Assembly: GCF_947495255.1 (NCBI RefSeq) | Contig: NZ_CANLYI010000002.1 | Span: forward strand, 310,001 to 374,000 | From: an uncultured Winogradskyella sp. | GTDB lineage: Bacteria > Bacteroidota > Bacteroidia > Flavobacteriales > Flavobacteriaceae | Length of the DNA stretch: 64,000 nucleotides | Direction of reading: 5' to 3' | The notes under the pieces: generated by a model | Database searches by the model: none | The model's input: only the letters and a program-made list of their open reading frames with translations | Told to the model about the DNA's origin: nothing | In this document: in pieces, positions 8,777-18,272 of the stretch | How the letters are laid out: the number at the start of each line of letters is the position of its first letter | How positions within the stretch are numbered: the first letter of the stretch is position 1 | Position numbers and translations under genes: made by a program

Positions 8777-9817
8777 CTAGCCTTTATTAGCTAATTGCCC
8801 GCAAGCAGCATCAATATCTTTTCCTCTACTCCGTCTAACGGTAACGGTAATATTATTGGCTTCAAGAATGTTCACATACATATCTATCGCTTTAGAGCTT
8901 GCTTGCTGAAACTCTCCATCATCAATAGGATTATATTCTATAAGATTAACTTTACTTGGCGCAAATTTACAAAATTCAACTAATGCCTCAACGTCCTTAC
9001 GCTTATCATTTATACCATCCCAAACCACATATTCATAAGTAATTCTGTTTTTTGTAGCGGTATACCAATATTCTAAAGCCTCTCTTAAATCACTTAAAGG
9101 AAACGTCTCATTAAAAGGCATTATAGACGTGCGTATTTCATCTATAGCAGAATGTAATGATACAGCTAACTTAAATTTAACGTTATCATCAGCCATCTTC
9201 TTAATCATTTTTGGGACTCCAGACGTTGACACTACAATTCGCTTTGGAGACATTCCTAATCCTTCTGGCGACGTAATTTTTTCAATAGCTTTAAGAACAT
9301 TATTGTAATTCATTAATGGCTCTCCCATACCCATAAAAACAATATTACTCAAAGGCCTATTATGATACAATCTACTTTCGTTATCTATAGCAACTACTTG
9401 ATCGTAAATCTCATCTGGATTCAGATTTCGCATACGTTTTAATCTTGACGTTGCACAAAATCTACAATCTAAGCTACAACCAACCTGCGAGGAAACACAC
9501 GCAGTAGTTCTAGATGCTGTAGGGATTAAAACAGATTCTACAATTAAATCATCGTGTAAACGAACAGCATTTTTTATAGTCCCATCAGAGCTACGTTGCA
9601 TTTGATCCACTTTGATATGATTAATAACAAAGTTATCTTCTAGCATTTGCCTCGTATCTAAGGACACATTTGTCATATCTTCAAAACTATAGGCAGATTT
9701 TTGCCATAGCCATTCATAGACCTGATTTCCTCTAAACGCTTTGTCTCCTTGTTTTACAAAGAATTCCCTAAGTTGCTCTTTGGTTAATGCTCGTATGTCT
9801 TTCTTTTTTACTTCCAT
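8777..9817 (-). CDS. rlmN: 23S rRNA (adenine-C2)-methyltransferase RlmN
   Basis: Radical-SAM dual-specificity methyltransferase that methylates A2503 of 23S rRNA and A37 of some tRNAs. The radical-SAM cluster motif CSLDCRFC (C-x3-C-x2-C), the VFMGMGEPL glycine motif, SPKRIVVSTSGV, and the C-terminal catalytic Cys in DIDAACGQL are all present. I start at the ATG at 9817 (346 residues). An upstream TTG at 9826 in the same frame lies inside the promoter -7 element (TACTTTTG, 9831-9824), so it would not be transcribed. The mRNA would then be nearly leaderless. Length and motifs are normal for the family. Confidence 0.97.
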   Translation of the reverse strand: MEVKKKDIRALTKEQLREFFVKQGDKAFRGNQVYEWLWQKSAYSFEDMTNVSLDTRQMLEDNFVINHIKVDQMQRSSDGTIKNAVRLHDDLIVESVLIPTASRTTACVSSQVGCSLDCRFCATSRLKRMRNLNPDEIYDQVVAIDNESRLYHNRPLSNIVFMGMGEPLMNYNNVLKAIEKITSPEGLGMSPKRIVVSTSGVPKMIKKMADDNVKFKLAVSLHSAIDEIRTSIMPFNETFPLSDLREALEYWYTATKNRITYEYVVWDGINDKRKDVEALVEFCKFAPSKVNLIEYNPIDDGEFQQASSKAIDMYVNILEANNITVTVRRSRGKDIDAACGQLANKG

Positions 9818-9823
9818 TTGATG

Positions 9824-9831
9824 CAAAAGTA
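9824..9831 (-). promoter_or_regulatory. -7 promoter element of rlmN (TACTTTTG)
   Basis: On the minus strand TACTTTTG matches TAnnTTTG exactly and ends 7 bases before the rlmN ATG, implying a leader of only a few bases. Confidence 0.6.
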
Positions 9832-9858
9832 CTTAAATGAATTTGGTTTTCTTCTATA

Positions 9859-9884
9859 ATAAAAAAGCCTCAATTAAGAGGCTT
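9859..9884 (-). terminator. Terminator of queA
   Basis: AAGCCTC (9865-9871) pairs with GAGGCTT (9878-9884) around a 6-nt loop. On the minus strand the stem is followed by a run of T, and it lies 26 bases beyond the queA stop. Confidence 0.85.
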
Positions 9885-9909
9885 TAAATTATAAGGATAT
9901 ATTCTCAAC

Positions 9910-10959
9910 TTAGATGATTAACATTGCATCACCATAAGAATAGAATTTATATTTTTCTTTTACTGCTTCTTCGTAAGCTTTTTTCATAAAATCATGACCT
10001 GCAAATGCAGAAGTCATCATTAACAATGTTGATTTTGGTGTATGGAAATTAGTAATCATACAATTTGCAATACTAAAATCATAAGGAGGAAAAATAAATT
10101 TGTTAGTCCAACCTTCAAATTCATTTAATCTTCCGTTTGAAGACACTGAACTCTCTACTGTACGCATCGATGTTGTACCTACAGCACAAACACGTTTTTT
10201 ATTTTCTATTCCTGTATTAACGATATCCGCAGCTTGCTTAGTGATAATTATTTCTTCACTATCCATTTTGTGCTTAGACAAATCTTCTACCTCAACCGGA
10301 TTAAAAGTTCCTAAACCAACGTGTAAGGTTACTTCTGCTGTTTTAACACCTTTAATTTCTAATCTTTTTAATAAATGTTTAGAAAAATGCAAACCTGCTG
10401 TTGGCGCTGCTACTGCACCTTCATTTTTTGCATAAATGGTTTGGTAACGCTCTTCGTCTTCTGGCTCAACCTCTCTGTTAATATACTTAGGTAATGGCGT
10501 TTCTCCTAATTCCGTTAATTTTGTTCTAAAATCATGGTAAGAACCATCATAAAGAAAACGCAACGTTCTACCTCTAGAGGTTGTATTATCAATAACTTCT
10601 GCAACTAACGTTTCGTCATCACCAAAATATAATTTATTACCTATTCTTATTTTTCGTGCAGGATCTACTAACACATCCCAAAGGCGTTGCTCTTGGTTTA
10701 ATTCACGTAATAAAAACACTTCGATACGTGCTCCAGTTTTCTCCTTATTACCATATAATCTAGCAGGAAAAACTTTAGTATCGTTCATTATCATCACATC
10801 ACCTTCATCAAAATAATCTATAATATCTTTAAAAAGCTTGTGCTCTATAGTCTGCTTTGCTCTGTTAAGTACCATCAATCGCGACTCATCTCTGTGTTCT
10901 GCAGGATGCTCAGCAAGTAATTCGTCTGGAAGGTCAAAACTAAAGTGTGATAATTTCAT
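9910..10959 (-). CDS. queA: S-adenosylmethionine:tRNA ribosyltransferase-isomerase QueA
   Basis: 349 residues, full family length. QueA transfers and rearranges the ribosyl group of SAM onto 7-aminomethyl-deazaguanine in tRNA, forming epoxyqueuosine (queuosine wobble modification). Recognisable segments include the N-terminal [34 protein letters not shown], the [10 protein letters not shown] motif, [13 protein letters not shown], and the C-terminal [12 protein letters not shown]. It has its own promoter (queA leader 10960-11015) and terminator; no other queuosine gene is in the window. Confidence 0.97.
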   Translation of the reverse strand: MKLSHFSFDLPDELLAEHPAEHRDESRLMVLNRAKQTIEHKLFKDIIDYFDEGDVMIMNDTKVFPARLYGNKEKTGARIEVFLLRELNQEQRLWDVLVDPARKIRIGNKLYFGDDETLVAEVIDNTTSRGRTLRFLYDGSYHDFRTKLTELGETPLPKYINREVEPEDEERYQTIYAKNEGAVAAPTAGLHFSKHLLKRLEIKGVKTAEVTLHVGLGTFNPVEVEDLSKHKMDSEEIIITKQAADIVNTGIENKKRVCAVGTTSMRTVESSVSSNGRLNEFEGWTNKFIFPPYDFSIANCMITNFHTPKSTLLMMTSAFAGHDFMKKAYEEAVKEKYKFYSYGDAMLII

Positions 10960-10983
10960 GTATTTCTATTTTTTTTCGAATTG

Positions 10984-11015
10984 CAAATATACAATCTCAA
11001 CATAGGCCTTGTCAA
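10984..11015 (-). promoter_or_regulatory. queA promoter TTG-N21-TATATTTG
   Basis: On the minus strand TTG (11015-11013) is followed after 21 bases by TATATTTG (10991-10984), an exact -7 match. Predicted transcription start is about 20 bases upstream of the queA ATG. Confidence 0.7.
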
Positions 11016-11105
11016 GTAAATGAACGTTTATTTTGAATTATAAAGCTTAAAAAGCCTTCTATTTTAATAAGCACACTAATGAAATGAATATTAAGCTAAA
11101 CTTTT

Positions 11106-12332
11106 CTATTTTAAATGAAACCCAATGGCTTTAAAATCTTCCCAGAATTGTGGATAAGATTTACTGACAACATCAGCATTTTCAATTTTAATTGGCGTTT
11201 TTAAACCCAAAGGCGCAAAAGCCATTGCCATTCTATGATCGTTATAAGTTGCAATTGTTATATCAGTATTTATATTTTTTGATGATTCAAGGTGCAATGT
11301 TGCCTCTGTAATAATTACGTTCGCTCCCAACTTTTCTAATTCGGTTTTTAAGGCTACCAACCGATCCGTTTCTTTAATTTTTAGGGTATGCAAACCAATC
11401 ATATAACATTCTAAACCTAAACCAAATGCTGTCACTGCAATAGTTTGGGCAATATCCGGTGCATTCTTTAAATCTAATTCAACCAAAGATTTTGAGTATA
11501 TAAAATCTGTCTTCTTAAGTGTTATTTTTTGATTTGAAAAGCTAGTATTTACACCAAAACTTTTATAAATGGTTGCTAAAACCGAATCACCTTGTAAACT
11601 TTCTTCTTTATAAGACGAAATAGAAATTTCAGTACCAACCTCACTTAAAGCAATTAAGCTATAGAAATAAGATGCTGAGGACCAATCTGACTCCACAACA
11701 AGTGTTTGTTTTTCTATATTTTTTGTTATCGGTTTTACAGTGATAACATTACCAACAAAACTTGTCTCTATACCTATAGAGTCTAATAAACTTAAGGTCA
11801 TCTTTATATAAGGTATAGATGTTATAGTCCCTTCTAAGGTTAACTCTAAGCCATTTTCTAATTTTGAAGCAATAAGTATTAATGCTGAGATATATTGACT
11901 ACTTACATTGGCTTGTAGATTCACTTTACTAACCGTTAGCTTTTTACCTGATATTTTTAATGGTGGAAAACCATCATTTTCTAAATATGATATGTCTGCT
12001 CCTAAGGTTCTTAAGGCATCAACCAAAATTTTAATTGGTCGTTCTTTCATGCGTGAAGAACCCGTAATTGTTATTTCCCTTTCGTTTTGAATTGAAAAAT
12101 AAGCCGTAAGAAATCGCATTGCCGTACCAGCATGATGAATATCAATTAGCGAATCTTTAGATGCTAAGGCTTTTTGCATCAAAACAGAATCATCTGAATT
12201 AGACACATTTTCTATTTCAATTTGCGGATACAAAGCTTGCAGTAATAGCAAACGATTAGATTCACTTTTTGAACCTGTAATTTGAACGCTTTGATGATTT
12301 TTTAACTTTGATAATTGGATACTAATGTCCAT
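11106..12332 (-). CDS. aroA: 3-phosphoshikimate 1-carboxyvinyltransferase (EPSP synthase)
   Basis: 408 residues. It catalyses transfer of the enolpyruvyl group of PEP to shikimate-3-phosphate in the shikimate pathway. Diagnostic motifs are GSKSESNRLL near residue 20 (substrate phosphate binding), HAGTAMRFLTAYF, GSSRMKERPI, the second-domain DWSSASYF, KETDRL and YNDHRMAMAFAP. The protein is a little shorter than the usual ~430 residues, consistent with the shorter Bacteroidetes form. It is monocistronic here and separate from the aromatic operon at 23-27 kb, although both feed chorismate metabolism. The 147 bases between it and the next gene hold nothing recognisable. Confidence 0.96.
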   Translation of the reverse strand: MDISIQLSKLKNHQSVQITGSKSESNRLLLLQALYPQIEIENVSNSDDSVLMQKALASKDSLIDIHHAGTAMRFLTAYFSIQNEREITITGSSRMKERPIKILVDALRTLGADISYLENDGFPPLKISGKKLTVSKVNLQANVSSQYISALILIASKLENGLELTLEGTITSIPYIKMTLSLLDSIGIETSFVGNVITVKPITKNIEKQTLVVESDWSSASYFYSLIALSEVGTEISISSYKEESLQGDSVLATIYKSFGVNTSFSNQKITLKKTDFIYSKSLVELDLKNAPDIAQTIAVTAFGLGLECYMIGLHTLKIKETDRLVALKTELEKLGANVIITEATLHLESSKNINTDITIATYNDHRMAMAFAPLGLKTPIKIENADVVSKSYPQFWEDFKAIGFHLK

Positions 12333-12479
12333 AAAAAGGTGTTTACGTATAAAAGTGTTGCCGAGAAATTCACTTGAATTTTCTAATAAAACGCCAAGAT
12401 AGTAAAAGTGTAAAGAAATATAGTTAGGAATTTAAGAAGGCATAAATTAAAAAGGTTGAGAATCAAGATTATATTCTAA

Positions 12480-12833
12480 TTACCAACTCTGCTTCTTTCC
12501 ACCACTACTTCCCGGATATAGCAACGTACGATTGTAATGCAGATTTTTATTAAATGTAGCTTCTTTTAATTTTTTCAATTCTGGAAAATCTAAAATTTTC
12601 GAATTTACAACGCTAATTATTTCCTCTAATTGGTTAGCAAGAAGAAATTTATTATAAATTAATTGAGTTCCGTAAATATCAATTCCTTTTATATCATTTA
12701 AAGATTTTGCTTTTAAGAATTGTCGCCAATGTTTTTCCAAGTTCTCTTTATCCTTAAACCTGTCTTTAAAAAGAAAAAAATAACCAGTTAAAGCAATAAA
12801 AACAATACTACCTAATACATAGAATAACACCAT
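12480..12833 (-). CDS. Small membrane-anchored protein of unknown function
   Basis: 117 residues. Residues 2-21 form one transmembrane helix (VLFYVLGSIVFIALTGYFFLF), and the rest is a charged, helical domain with ENLEKHWRQFL and a Gly/Ser/Lys-rich C-terminus. No domain recognised. It starts 15 bases after the MazG-like gene and is probably the last gene of the operon with the two DUF3857 genes. The topology suggests a short N-terminal anchor with a cytoplasmic helical domain. Confidence 0.75.
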   Translation of the reverse strand: MVLFYVLGSIVFIALTGYFFLFKDRFKDKENLEKHWRQFLKAKSLNDIKGIDIYGTQLIYNKFLLANQLEEIISVVNSKILDFPELKKLKEATFNKNLHYNRTLLYPGSSGGKKQSW

Positions 12834-12848
12834 AGTGTTTGAAAATTA

Positions 12849-13175
12849 TTACTTTAGCTTCTCATTATTATGATGACGGTTATGATCTCGTTTTGTCTTT
12901 TTATTCATCTTTTTATCAAAAGCATCTTGTAAGTCTATTCCTGTTTGGTTTGCTAAGCACAACACTACAAACATAACATCAGAGAGTTCTTCTCCTAAGT
13001 CTTTATCTTTATCGCTCTCTTTTTCGCTTTGTTCTCCATAACGTCTTGCAATTATACGAGCAACCTCACCTACTTCTTCCGTTAATTGAGCCATATTGGT
13101 AAGTTCGTTAAAATAACGAACACCATGTTCATTTATCCAGTTGTCAACTTCTTTTTGTGCGTTTTTAATATACAT
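12849..13175 (-). CDS. MazG-like nucleotide pyrophosphohydrolase
   Basis: 108 residues, the single-domain all-alpha NTP pyrophosphatase size. The metal-binding EExxE and ExxD motifs are present: LTEEVGEVAR (Glu33, Glu34, Glu37) and GEELSDVMFV (Glu62/63, Asp66). Such enzymes hydrolyse (d)NTPs to the monophosphate and pyrophosphate and are thought to clear non-canonical nucleotides. It sits 2 bases after the stop of the upstream DUF3857 gene. A Lys/His-rich tail at the C-terminus is unusual but not disabling. Confidence 0.92.
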   Translation of the reverse strand: MYIKNAQKEVDNWINEHGVRYFNELTNMAQLTEEVGEVARIIARRYGEQSEKESDKDKDLGEELSDVMFVVLCLANQTGIDLQDAFDKKMNKKTKRDHNRHHNNEKLK

Positions 13176-13177
13176 AA

Positions 13178-15214
13178 TTAGACTTTGTTTAATACAATTT
13201 GTTCGGCTTGTTTCTCTACAATTTTACTGTAAAAAGCTTTAAAATCCTTATAATCTTTTGGTAAAATTAACGGATTAACAATATCTAATTGTGCTTTTAA
13301 TTGTAAAAAATCACCATTTTGTTGAATTAGATAAGTAAACTTTACATTTGCATCTTTAAACTCTAACCCTTCAGAATTCGGTAATGATTCTACAGTATAA
13401 CCTTCTGGTAATTTTATATTTACCATATACTTTTCAGAATAAGGAATTACAAAATCTATAGGATATTGACGCTCTTCTAGTTTAAATGGATTTTCTTTAG
13501 TTGCAAAAAATAACATTGGAGAAAAATAAATTTTATCTCCTACTTCTTCAATACCATCCGATAATTCATATTCGTAACTCACCTTAATTGGATGCGTAGC
13601 ATTTTTCACATTATCTATACTTAACTCATTTATTTCTATAGCACCTTTATCTTTTTCTAACGATTTTATGTGATCTTCATTTGTCATTGAAGCATACTTG
13701 TTTCTATAAGAATAAGCGATGTAGTTTGTGAGATGTTTTACTACTTTCCCCGAAACCGTAAAATCATCATCAATGGTAACGTTAAGCATAGTGGATTCTA
13801 CAGAATTTTTACTTGGCTTCATGTTAATCCATCGAGATACTTTTTCATTTTCTATTAATCTTCCTTGCCAATTTAACACACGTTTTGGTAAAACATTATT
13901 AGTACTATACTGTTCTGTTGCATCAATTAACAACATTTCACCATCGTTTTCCACACTACAAATTACATAGTTAAATCCTTCTCGTGTTGGAAATAGAGGA
14001 GTTCCATTATTTCTAGTACTTAATATCACCGGATTTGCATTAACACCCTGAGAACGTAACATTGATACTACCATTAAGTTAATATCAGCAACATTTCCGT
14101 CATGTTCTTTATATGCCAATCTAATTCCTTTTTGAGCATATTTACCATAGGAACCATTCCACTTGACTCTAGATTTCACAAAATTTTCAACTAAAAAGGC
14201 TTTTTCAAAATCATCAGTCACACCAGCTAATATAGCTTCTAAATCATCTTTATAAATACTAAAATCACCTAACTGACCTCCAAAATCAGGGCTCTCATAA
14301 ATAGTTTTTGCTACTTTTTCCCAGCTTGTCGCATAAGACTTTTCTAAATAACCTTCTATTGATAATTTAGCTTCCAATTCTAAACTTAATTTGGCTTTAT
14401 AATTATTAATACTTCCTGCAAATGACTCAGCTCTTAATGATGGTATATTTTCTTCTGACAAAACTATTTTGTTATCAAAATATGTAATTTTATTTTTTGA
14501 TATTGTTGAGCCATTCCCTAACTGGTTAACACCAGATTTTGGAGAATTATTTGAAACTCTTTGAGTCATAGAAATAGTCTTATATATCTTTTTCTCAATA
14601 TAACTAGGCGTATAAAAAGCCTTAGGATTTAAAAGCTTTTTATAATTGTAAAATTGTGGTGTAAAAATATTTACATCAAGTTTTTTAACAGGAATACTAA
14701 ATTGAAGTTCTACATCATCTATTTGAATAAATGGCGACCTAATAACATACCTATATTCTACAATAGAACCTGCTTTAACATTAGGAAGAGTAAAAGAACT
14801 GATAGAATATAAATTCGTTGCTTTCTCTGTGAAGATTCCTTCATTCTTCAATTTGTCTTTTTTAATTTTTCCCTCTTCTAAATTATAAGTATAGCCTTTA
14901 ATACCCTTTATACTTATATTATTTCCTGACCTGCCTTGGTATAAAATTATTTTTTCGTTTGCCCAATCAAGCCCTTCTTTATTATAAATTTTTATTTTCA
15001 TAATGATTTCCTTTAACTGAGTAAAACCATTATTTTGACTAAACTCAAAACTAATATTCTCATTTCTATATAAGATTGCCGCATTAGCTGCTGAGTCCAT
15101 TGGGTAATATTTTTCTTGCAACTCTAGTTTTGAAATCTCCCCAAACTTATAATCTTGACAATTTATTGAGTTTAAAGTGATAATTGATAAAATAATAATT
15201 AAAAAATGTTTCAT
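13178..15214 (-). CDS. DUF3857/transglutaminase-fold exported protein with degenerate active site
   Basis: 678 residues with a signal peptide (MKHFLIIILSIITLN). The N-terminal half is a DUF3857 beta domain; a transglutaminase-like core lies at about 335-435, and the C-terminal part is a beta domain. The catalytic triad is not intact: where the nearby paralogue has Asp-Cys-Lys this protein reads GNVADIN (residues 373-379), and the His position is Tyr (NYVIC, residue 416); only Asp431 in LLIDATE remains. It is therefore probably a non-enzymatic binding or scaffold protein. It lies in the same direction as, and 48 bases from, the paralogue at 15263-17170. Confidence 0.9.
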   Translation of the reverse strand: MKHFLIIILSIITLNSINCQDYKFGEISKLELQEKYYPMDSAANAAILYRNENISFEFSQNNGFTQLKEIIMKIKIYNKEGLDWANEKIILYQGRSGNNISIKGIKGYTYNLEEGKIKKDKLKNEGIFTEKATNLYSISSFTLPNVKAGSIVEYRYVIRSPFIQIDDVELQFSIPVKKLDVNIFTPQFYNYKKLLNPKAFYTPSYIEKKIYKTISMTQRVSNNSPKSGVNQLGNGSTISKNKITYFDNKIVLSEENIPSLRAESFAGSINNYKAKLSLELEAKLSIEGYLEKSYATSWEKVAKTIYESPDFGGQLGDFSIYKDDLEAILAGVTDDFEKAFLVENFVKSRVKWNGSYGKYAQKGIRLAYKEHDGNVADINLMVVSMLRSQGVNANPVILSTRNNGTPLFPTREGFNYVICSVENDGEMLLIDATEQYSTNNVLPKRVLNWQGRLIENEKVSRWINMKPSKNSVESTMLNVTIDDDFTVSGKVVKHLTNYIAYSYRNKYASMTNEDHIKSLEKDKGAIEINELSIDNVKNATHPIKVSYEYELSDGIEEVGDKIYFSPMLFFATKENPFKLEERQYPIDFVIPYSEKYMVNIKLPEGYTVESLPNSEGLEFKDANVKFTYLIQQNGDFLQLKAQLDIVNPLILPKDYKDFKAFYSKIVEKQAEQIVLNKV

Positions 15215-15262
15215 TAATGAGTTTTTATTTATTGATAATTTGATTGATTTATATCGTAGAAA

Positions 15263-17170
15263 TTATAAATTTTTGACTAAAATAATTTTAGATTTATCGT
15301 GTTTTACTATTTGTTTTCTAAAAGTTCTAAACGCTTTGTAATCTTCTTTAGGATAATTTCCTTTTAACAAAATGTAAGTCCTTGTGTATTTTAATTTATT
15401 GTCCTCTAAAGCTTCAAGTTTAAATTTATAACTACCAAATTTGGTTTTTACTTCTTTTGAATCTGTCATAGCTTCAACTTTTAAGCCTTCAGGAAGTTGA
15501 ATAATAAACTCGTCTGTATCTTTAAAAGCGCGATCAATTTTAAACTCTAATTTACGACTTGTGTATCTTGGCGGAATGTTAGTAACTTTATTAAATATAT
15601 TTGGTTGAAAAATCAATCGTGTTCCACTTTTTGAAGCATAATTAACTGAAGACAATTTAACGTTCTCACTATAAAGAACCTCATCCTTATTATTTTCAAT
15701 TTTAATATTATCAATTGTTAAATTATTGATATTATCCCAATAATCTTTGTAATATAATTGCTGATCTCTTTCTGTTTTAATTTCAATGCCTTCATGAATA
15801 CTGTATTGAAATCCTGTAGTTTCAATACTCACATCTGCTGTAAAACTTCCGGTAGCGTCCATTTGTATATTGGCTGTAGTTTTTTGGACACTATCATCCG
15901 CACCATAAATCTTTGTGTGCACAATTTCACCGCCTTCAGGCTTTACCAACAAAACCTTTCTGTCATCTGTGAAACCAGCAGTAAATCCAAAAGGATTGGT
16001 TTGGCTTGTGCACTCTAAAAAAATATTTCCTCCTTCATTTGGCACACATAAAATAGCATGATTTCCTTGTGTCGAAGAAAACTCACTATCAATATCTCTA
16101 AGGCTTCGTCCGCCATAAACCAAAGTGTAATACGAAGGTACATCTACAGCTTCTAACAATGCTTTTGTGTAGTTAGTTAAACCTTTACAATCTGCATACC
16201 CTAATTTATCGACATCGTTAGCAAGCATAGGTTTCCAGCCACCAATACCAACCTGTATACTTATATAACGCGTTTTATCTTGCATATACTTGTAAACGAT
16301 TTTAGCACGTTCTATTTTATCATCTACTCCTGCTGTAAGCTGCTTTACATGGCTTTTTGTTTCTTCGGGAATGAAATCTGTACCTGTCAATAATTCATCA
16401 TACATCCACTTACCAAAATCATTCCAATCATTATTGATACCTTCTACACCAACCATTTCAAATTTTTTGAGTGCGACTTTATAATGCGGAATCATATTCT
16501 GAAAATCTGGTGTATAAGCTTCATATTTTATACCTTCTATATTATCCGCTACAAAATGGTATTCAGATATTTCTTTAATATTGTAATTGCCAAAATTTTC
16601 TTTTTTGGTTTTTAGTTCAATTCCAGCTGTATTAATAATCTCGTAATCAGAATGCTGAATACCCACATAATACCCATCAATAGGGTACCAATTTGGAAAA
16701 AAGGCAGTGCTGTTATATACAATTTCGGAAGTATACTCTACAGTATATGGATACTTTAAAGGAATATGATCTAGATATTTAACGCGATCATCTTCGTAAA
16801 TTGAAAAATCACTAACGGCACTTACATCTACAAAATCTCTCTTCTTTACTTTTTTAATTTCCTCTCCAAACTCATCATAAATAAGAGCCTGCATTTCCTG
16901 AATATCTCTAGTCCCATCATAATAGGCAACAGCATTAACATGTCGTTTTCCACTTTTATTGTATACCGTCGTAATTCGTTTATTAGTAACTTTAATCTTA
17001 TCTAGACTTAAAATTTCAACTGTTTGCTTCTGAAATCTAACAACAGCATTGGCCTTTTCTTTTAACTCTATAGGAACCAAAAATGCTGAATAAACATCAT
17101 CTGATTGCGAAAAACTAAAAACTGAAACAAATAAAAAAAAGGAAACAAGCGTAAGCTTTAATTGAGGCAT
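15263..17170 (-). CDS. DUF3857 and transglutaminase-like domain exported protein
   Basis: 635 residues; signal peptide at 1-22 (LTLVSFFLFVSVFSFSQS). A DUF3857 N-terminal domain is followed by a papain/transglutaminase-fold core with a plausible Cys-His-acid triad: YADCKG (Cys328), GNHAIL (His371) and FLECTSQ (Glu386). The C-terminal domain is beta-rich. Located in the periplasm or on the cell surface. Family members are widespread in Bacteroidetes and their substrates are unknown. The neighbour at 13178-15214 is a paralogue that has lost the catalytic residues, so the two may act as a pair. Confidence 0.92.
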   Translation of the reverse strand: MPQLKLTLVSFFLFVSVFSFSQSDDVYSAFLVPIELKEKANAVVRFQKQTVEILSLDKIKVTNKRITTVYNKSGKRHVNAVAYYDGTRDIQEMQALIYDEFGEEIKKVKKRDFVDVSAVSDFSIYEDDRVKYLDHIPLKYPYTVEYTSEIVYNSTAFFPNWYPIDGYYVGIQHSDYEIINTAGIELKTKKENFGNYNIKEISEYHFVADNIEGIKYEAYTPDFQNMIPHYKVALKKFEMVGVEGINNDWNDFGKWMYDELLTGTDFIPEETKSHVKQLTAGVDDKIERAKIVYKYMQDKTRYISIQVGIGGWKPMLANDVDKLGYADCKGLTNYTKALLEAVDVPSYYTLVYGGRSLRDIDSEFSSTQGNHAILCVPNEGGNIFLECTSQTNPFGFTAGFTDDRKVLLVKPEGGEIVHTKIYGADDSVQKTTANIQMDATGSFTADVSIETTGFQYSIHEGIEIKTERDQQLYYKDYWDNINNLTIDNIKIENNKDEVLYSENVKLSSVNYASKSGTRLIFQPNIFNKVTNIPPRYTSRKLEFKIDRAFKDTDEFIIQLPEGLKVEAMTDSKEVKTKFGSYKFKLEALEDNKLKYTRTYILLKGNYPKEDYKAFRTFRKQIVKHDKSKIILVKNL

Positions 17171-17301
17171 AATGTAGAATGTAATTGGTTAGGTGCTACA
17201 ATATAAAAAGTAAATTTATTTCTGCAAATGATTTTTATCATAAAATTCCTACGAGTAACATCTTTTCTATAATCTACAGCACTGATTATGAGATATAATC
17301 T

Positions 17302-17820
17302 TTATGAACTTCCTTTTTTCCAAACGGAAAGTACAACCAATACAATTAAACATGGTATGCCAATATATTGAAGTTCGCTAAGGATAACATTAATTCCCCA
17401 CTCTGAAAAAAATTCTTTAATACCAATTGGAGATACTTTTACAGGTCTAAATGGAAAGAAATATCTTGAGTTATCTATAGGAATAAAAAAACCAACACCT
17501 TTCCCTCCAGTAGTCATAGCATCTAAAAGTCCATGAGAAATAGTGGCTAAAAATAAGACTATTGTAAATATCAGTTTTCTCGATTTACCAAAAGCAAAGG
17601 CTAATAACAAACTCCAAAGTATAGCGAATATAATAGAATGGGTAAATCCTCTATGACCAAATGGATGCTCGTAAGTTATTCCTAACTTAAAAGCTAACAC
17701 ATCTAAGTCTGGCAACATAGCAGAACCAATAGCTAAAAATAAAAGTAATTTATTAGACTTTGAATCTATAACTTTTGCAACTGTATATGCCACAAAACCA
17801 TGACCAAAAATTGAAGCCAT
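17302..17820 (-). CDS. YdjM-family membrane-bound metal-dependent hydrolase
   Basis: 172 residues with four hydrophobic segments. Motifs typical of the LexA-regulated membrane hydrolase family (PF04307) are AMLPDLDVL near residue 35, HPFGHRGFTHS at about 52-62 and ATISHGLLDAMTTGG; these His/Asp residues would bind metal in the membrane plane. Its start overlaps the stop of dtd by one base (TAATG), indicating translational coupling in the rsgA-dtd-ydjM-like operon. Substrate unknown. Confidence 0.88.
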   Translation of the reverse strand: MASIFGHGFVAYTVAKVIDSKSNKLLLFLAIGSAMLPDLDVLAFKLGITYEHPFGHRGFTHSIIFAILWSLLLAFAFGKSRKLIFTIVLFLATISHGLLDAMTTGGKGVGFFIPIDNSRYFFPFRPVKVSPIGIKEFFSEWGINVILSELQYIGIPCLIVLVVLSVWKKGSS

Positions 17821-18272
17821 TAGTCTTTATTTTTAGAATCGATAATGATGGTTACAGGACCATCGTTGAGTAAACTCACTTTCATATCTGCTCCAAAATC
17901 ACCAGTTTGAATTGGCTTTTGTAATACATTTTGAAGTGTATCTATAAATTTTTCATATAAAGGAATTGCAACATCTGGTTTTGCTGCTTTTATATAACTT
18001 GGACGATTTCCTTTTTTTGTACTTGCATGAAGCGTAAATTGACTTACCAAAATTACATCACCACCAGAAGCTTTTAATGAGGTATTCATAACACCATTTT
18101 TATCAGGAAAAATACGAAGATTGACTATTTTATTGCATAACCAATCAATATCTTCTTGTGAGTCTTCATTAATAATACCTAGCAGTATAAGAAGACCATT
18201 TTTTATAGAAGCAACTTCAGAGTTATTAATCACAACAGAAGCTTCAGACACTCTTTGTATTACAATTTTCAT
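17820..18272 (-). CDS. dtd: D-aminoacyl-tRNA deacylase
   Basis: 150 residues, normal length. Dtd removes D-amino acids and glycine mischarged onto tRNA. The signature SQFTLHA (catalytic Thr region, about residues 79-85) and the C-terminal LLNDGPVTIII, which carries the Gly-cisPro-type specificity loop, are both intact. The start overlaps the rsgA stop by four bases (ATGA), so the two are co-translated. Confidence 0.97.
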   Translation of the reverse strand: MKIVIQRVSEASVVINNSEVASIKNGLLILLGIINEDSQEDIDWLCNKIVNLRIFPDKNGVMNTSLKASGGDVILVSQFTLHASTKKGNRPSYIKAAKPDVAIPLYEKFIDTLQNVLQKPIQTGDFGADMKVSLLNDGPVTIIIDSKNKD

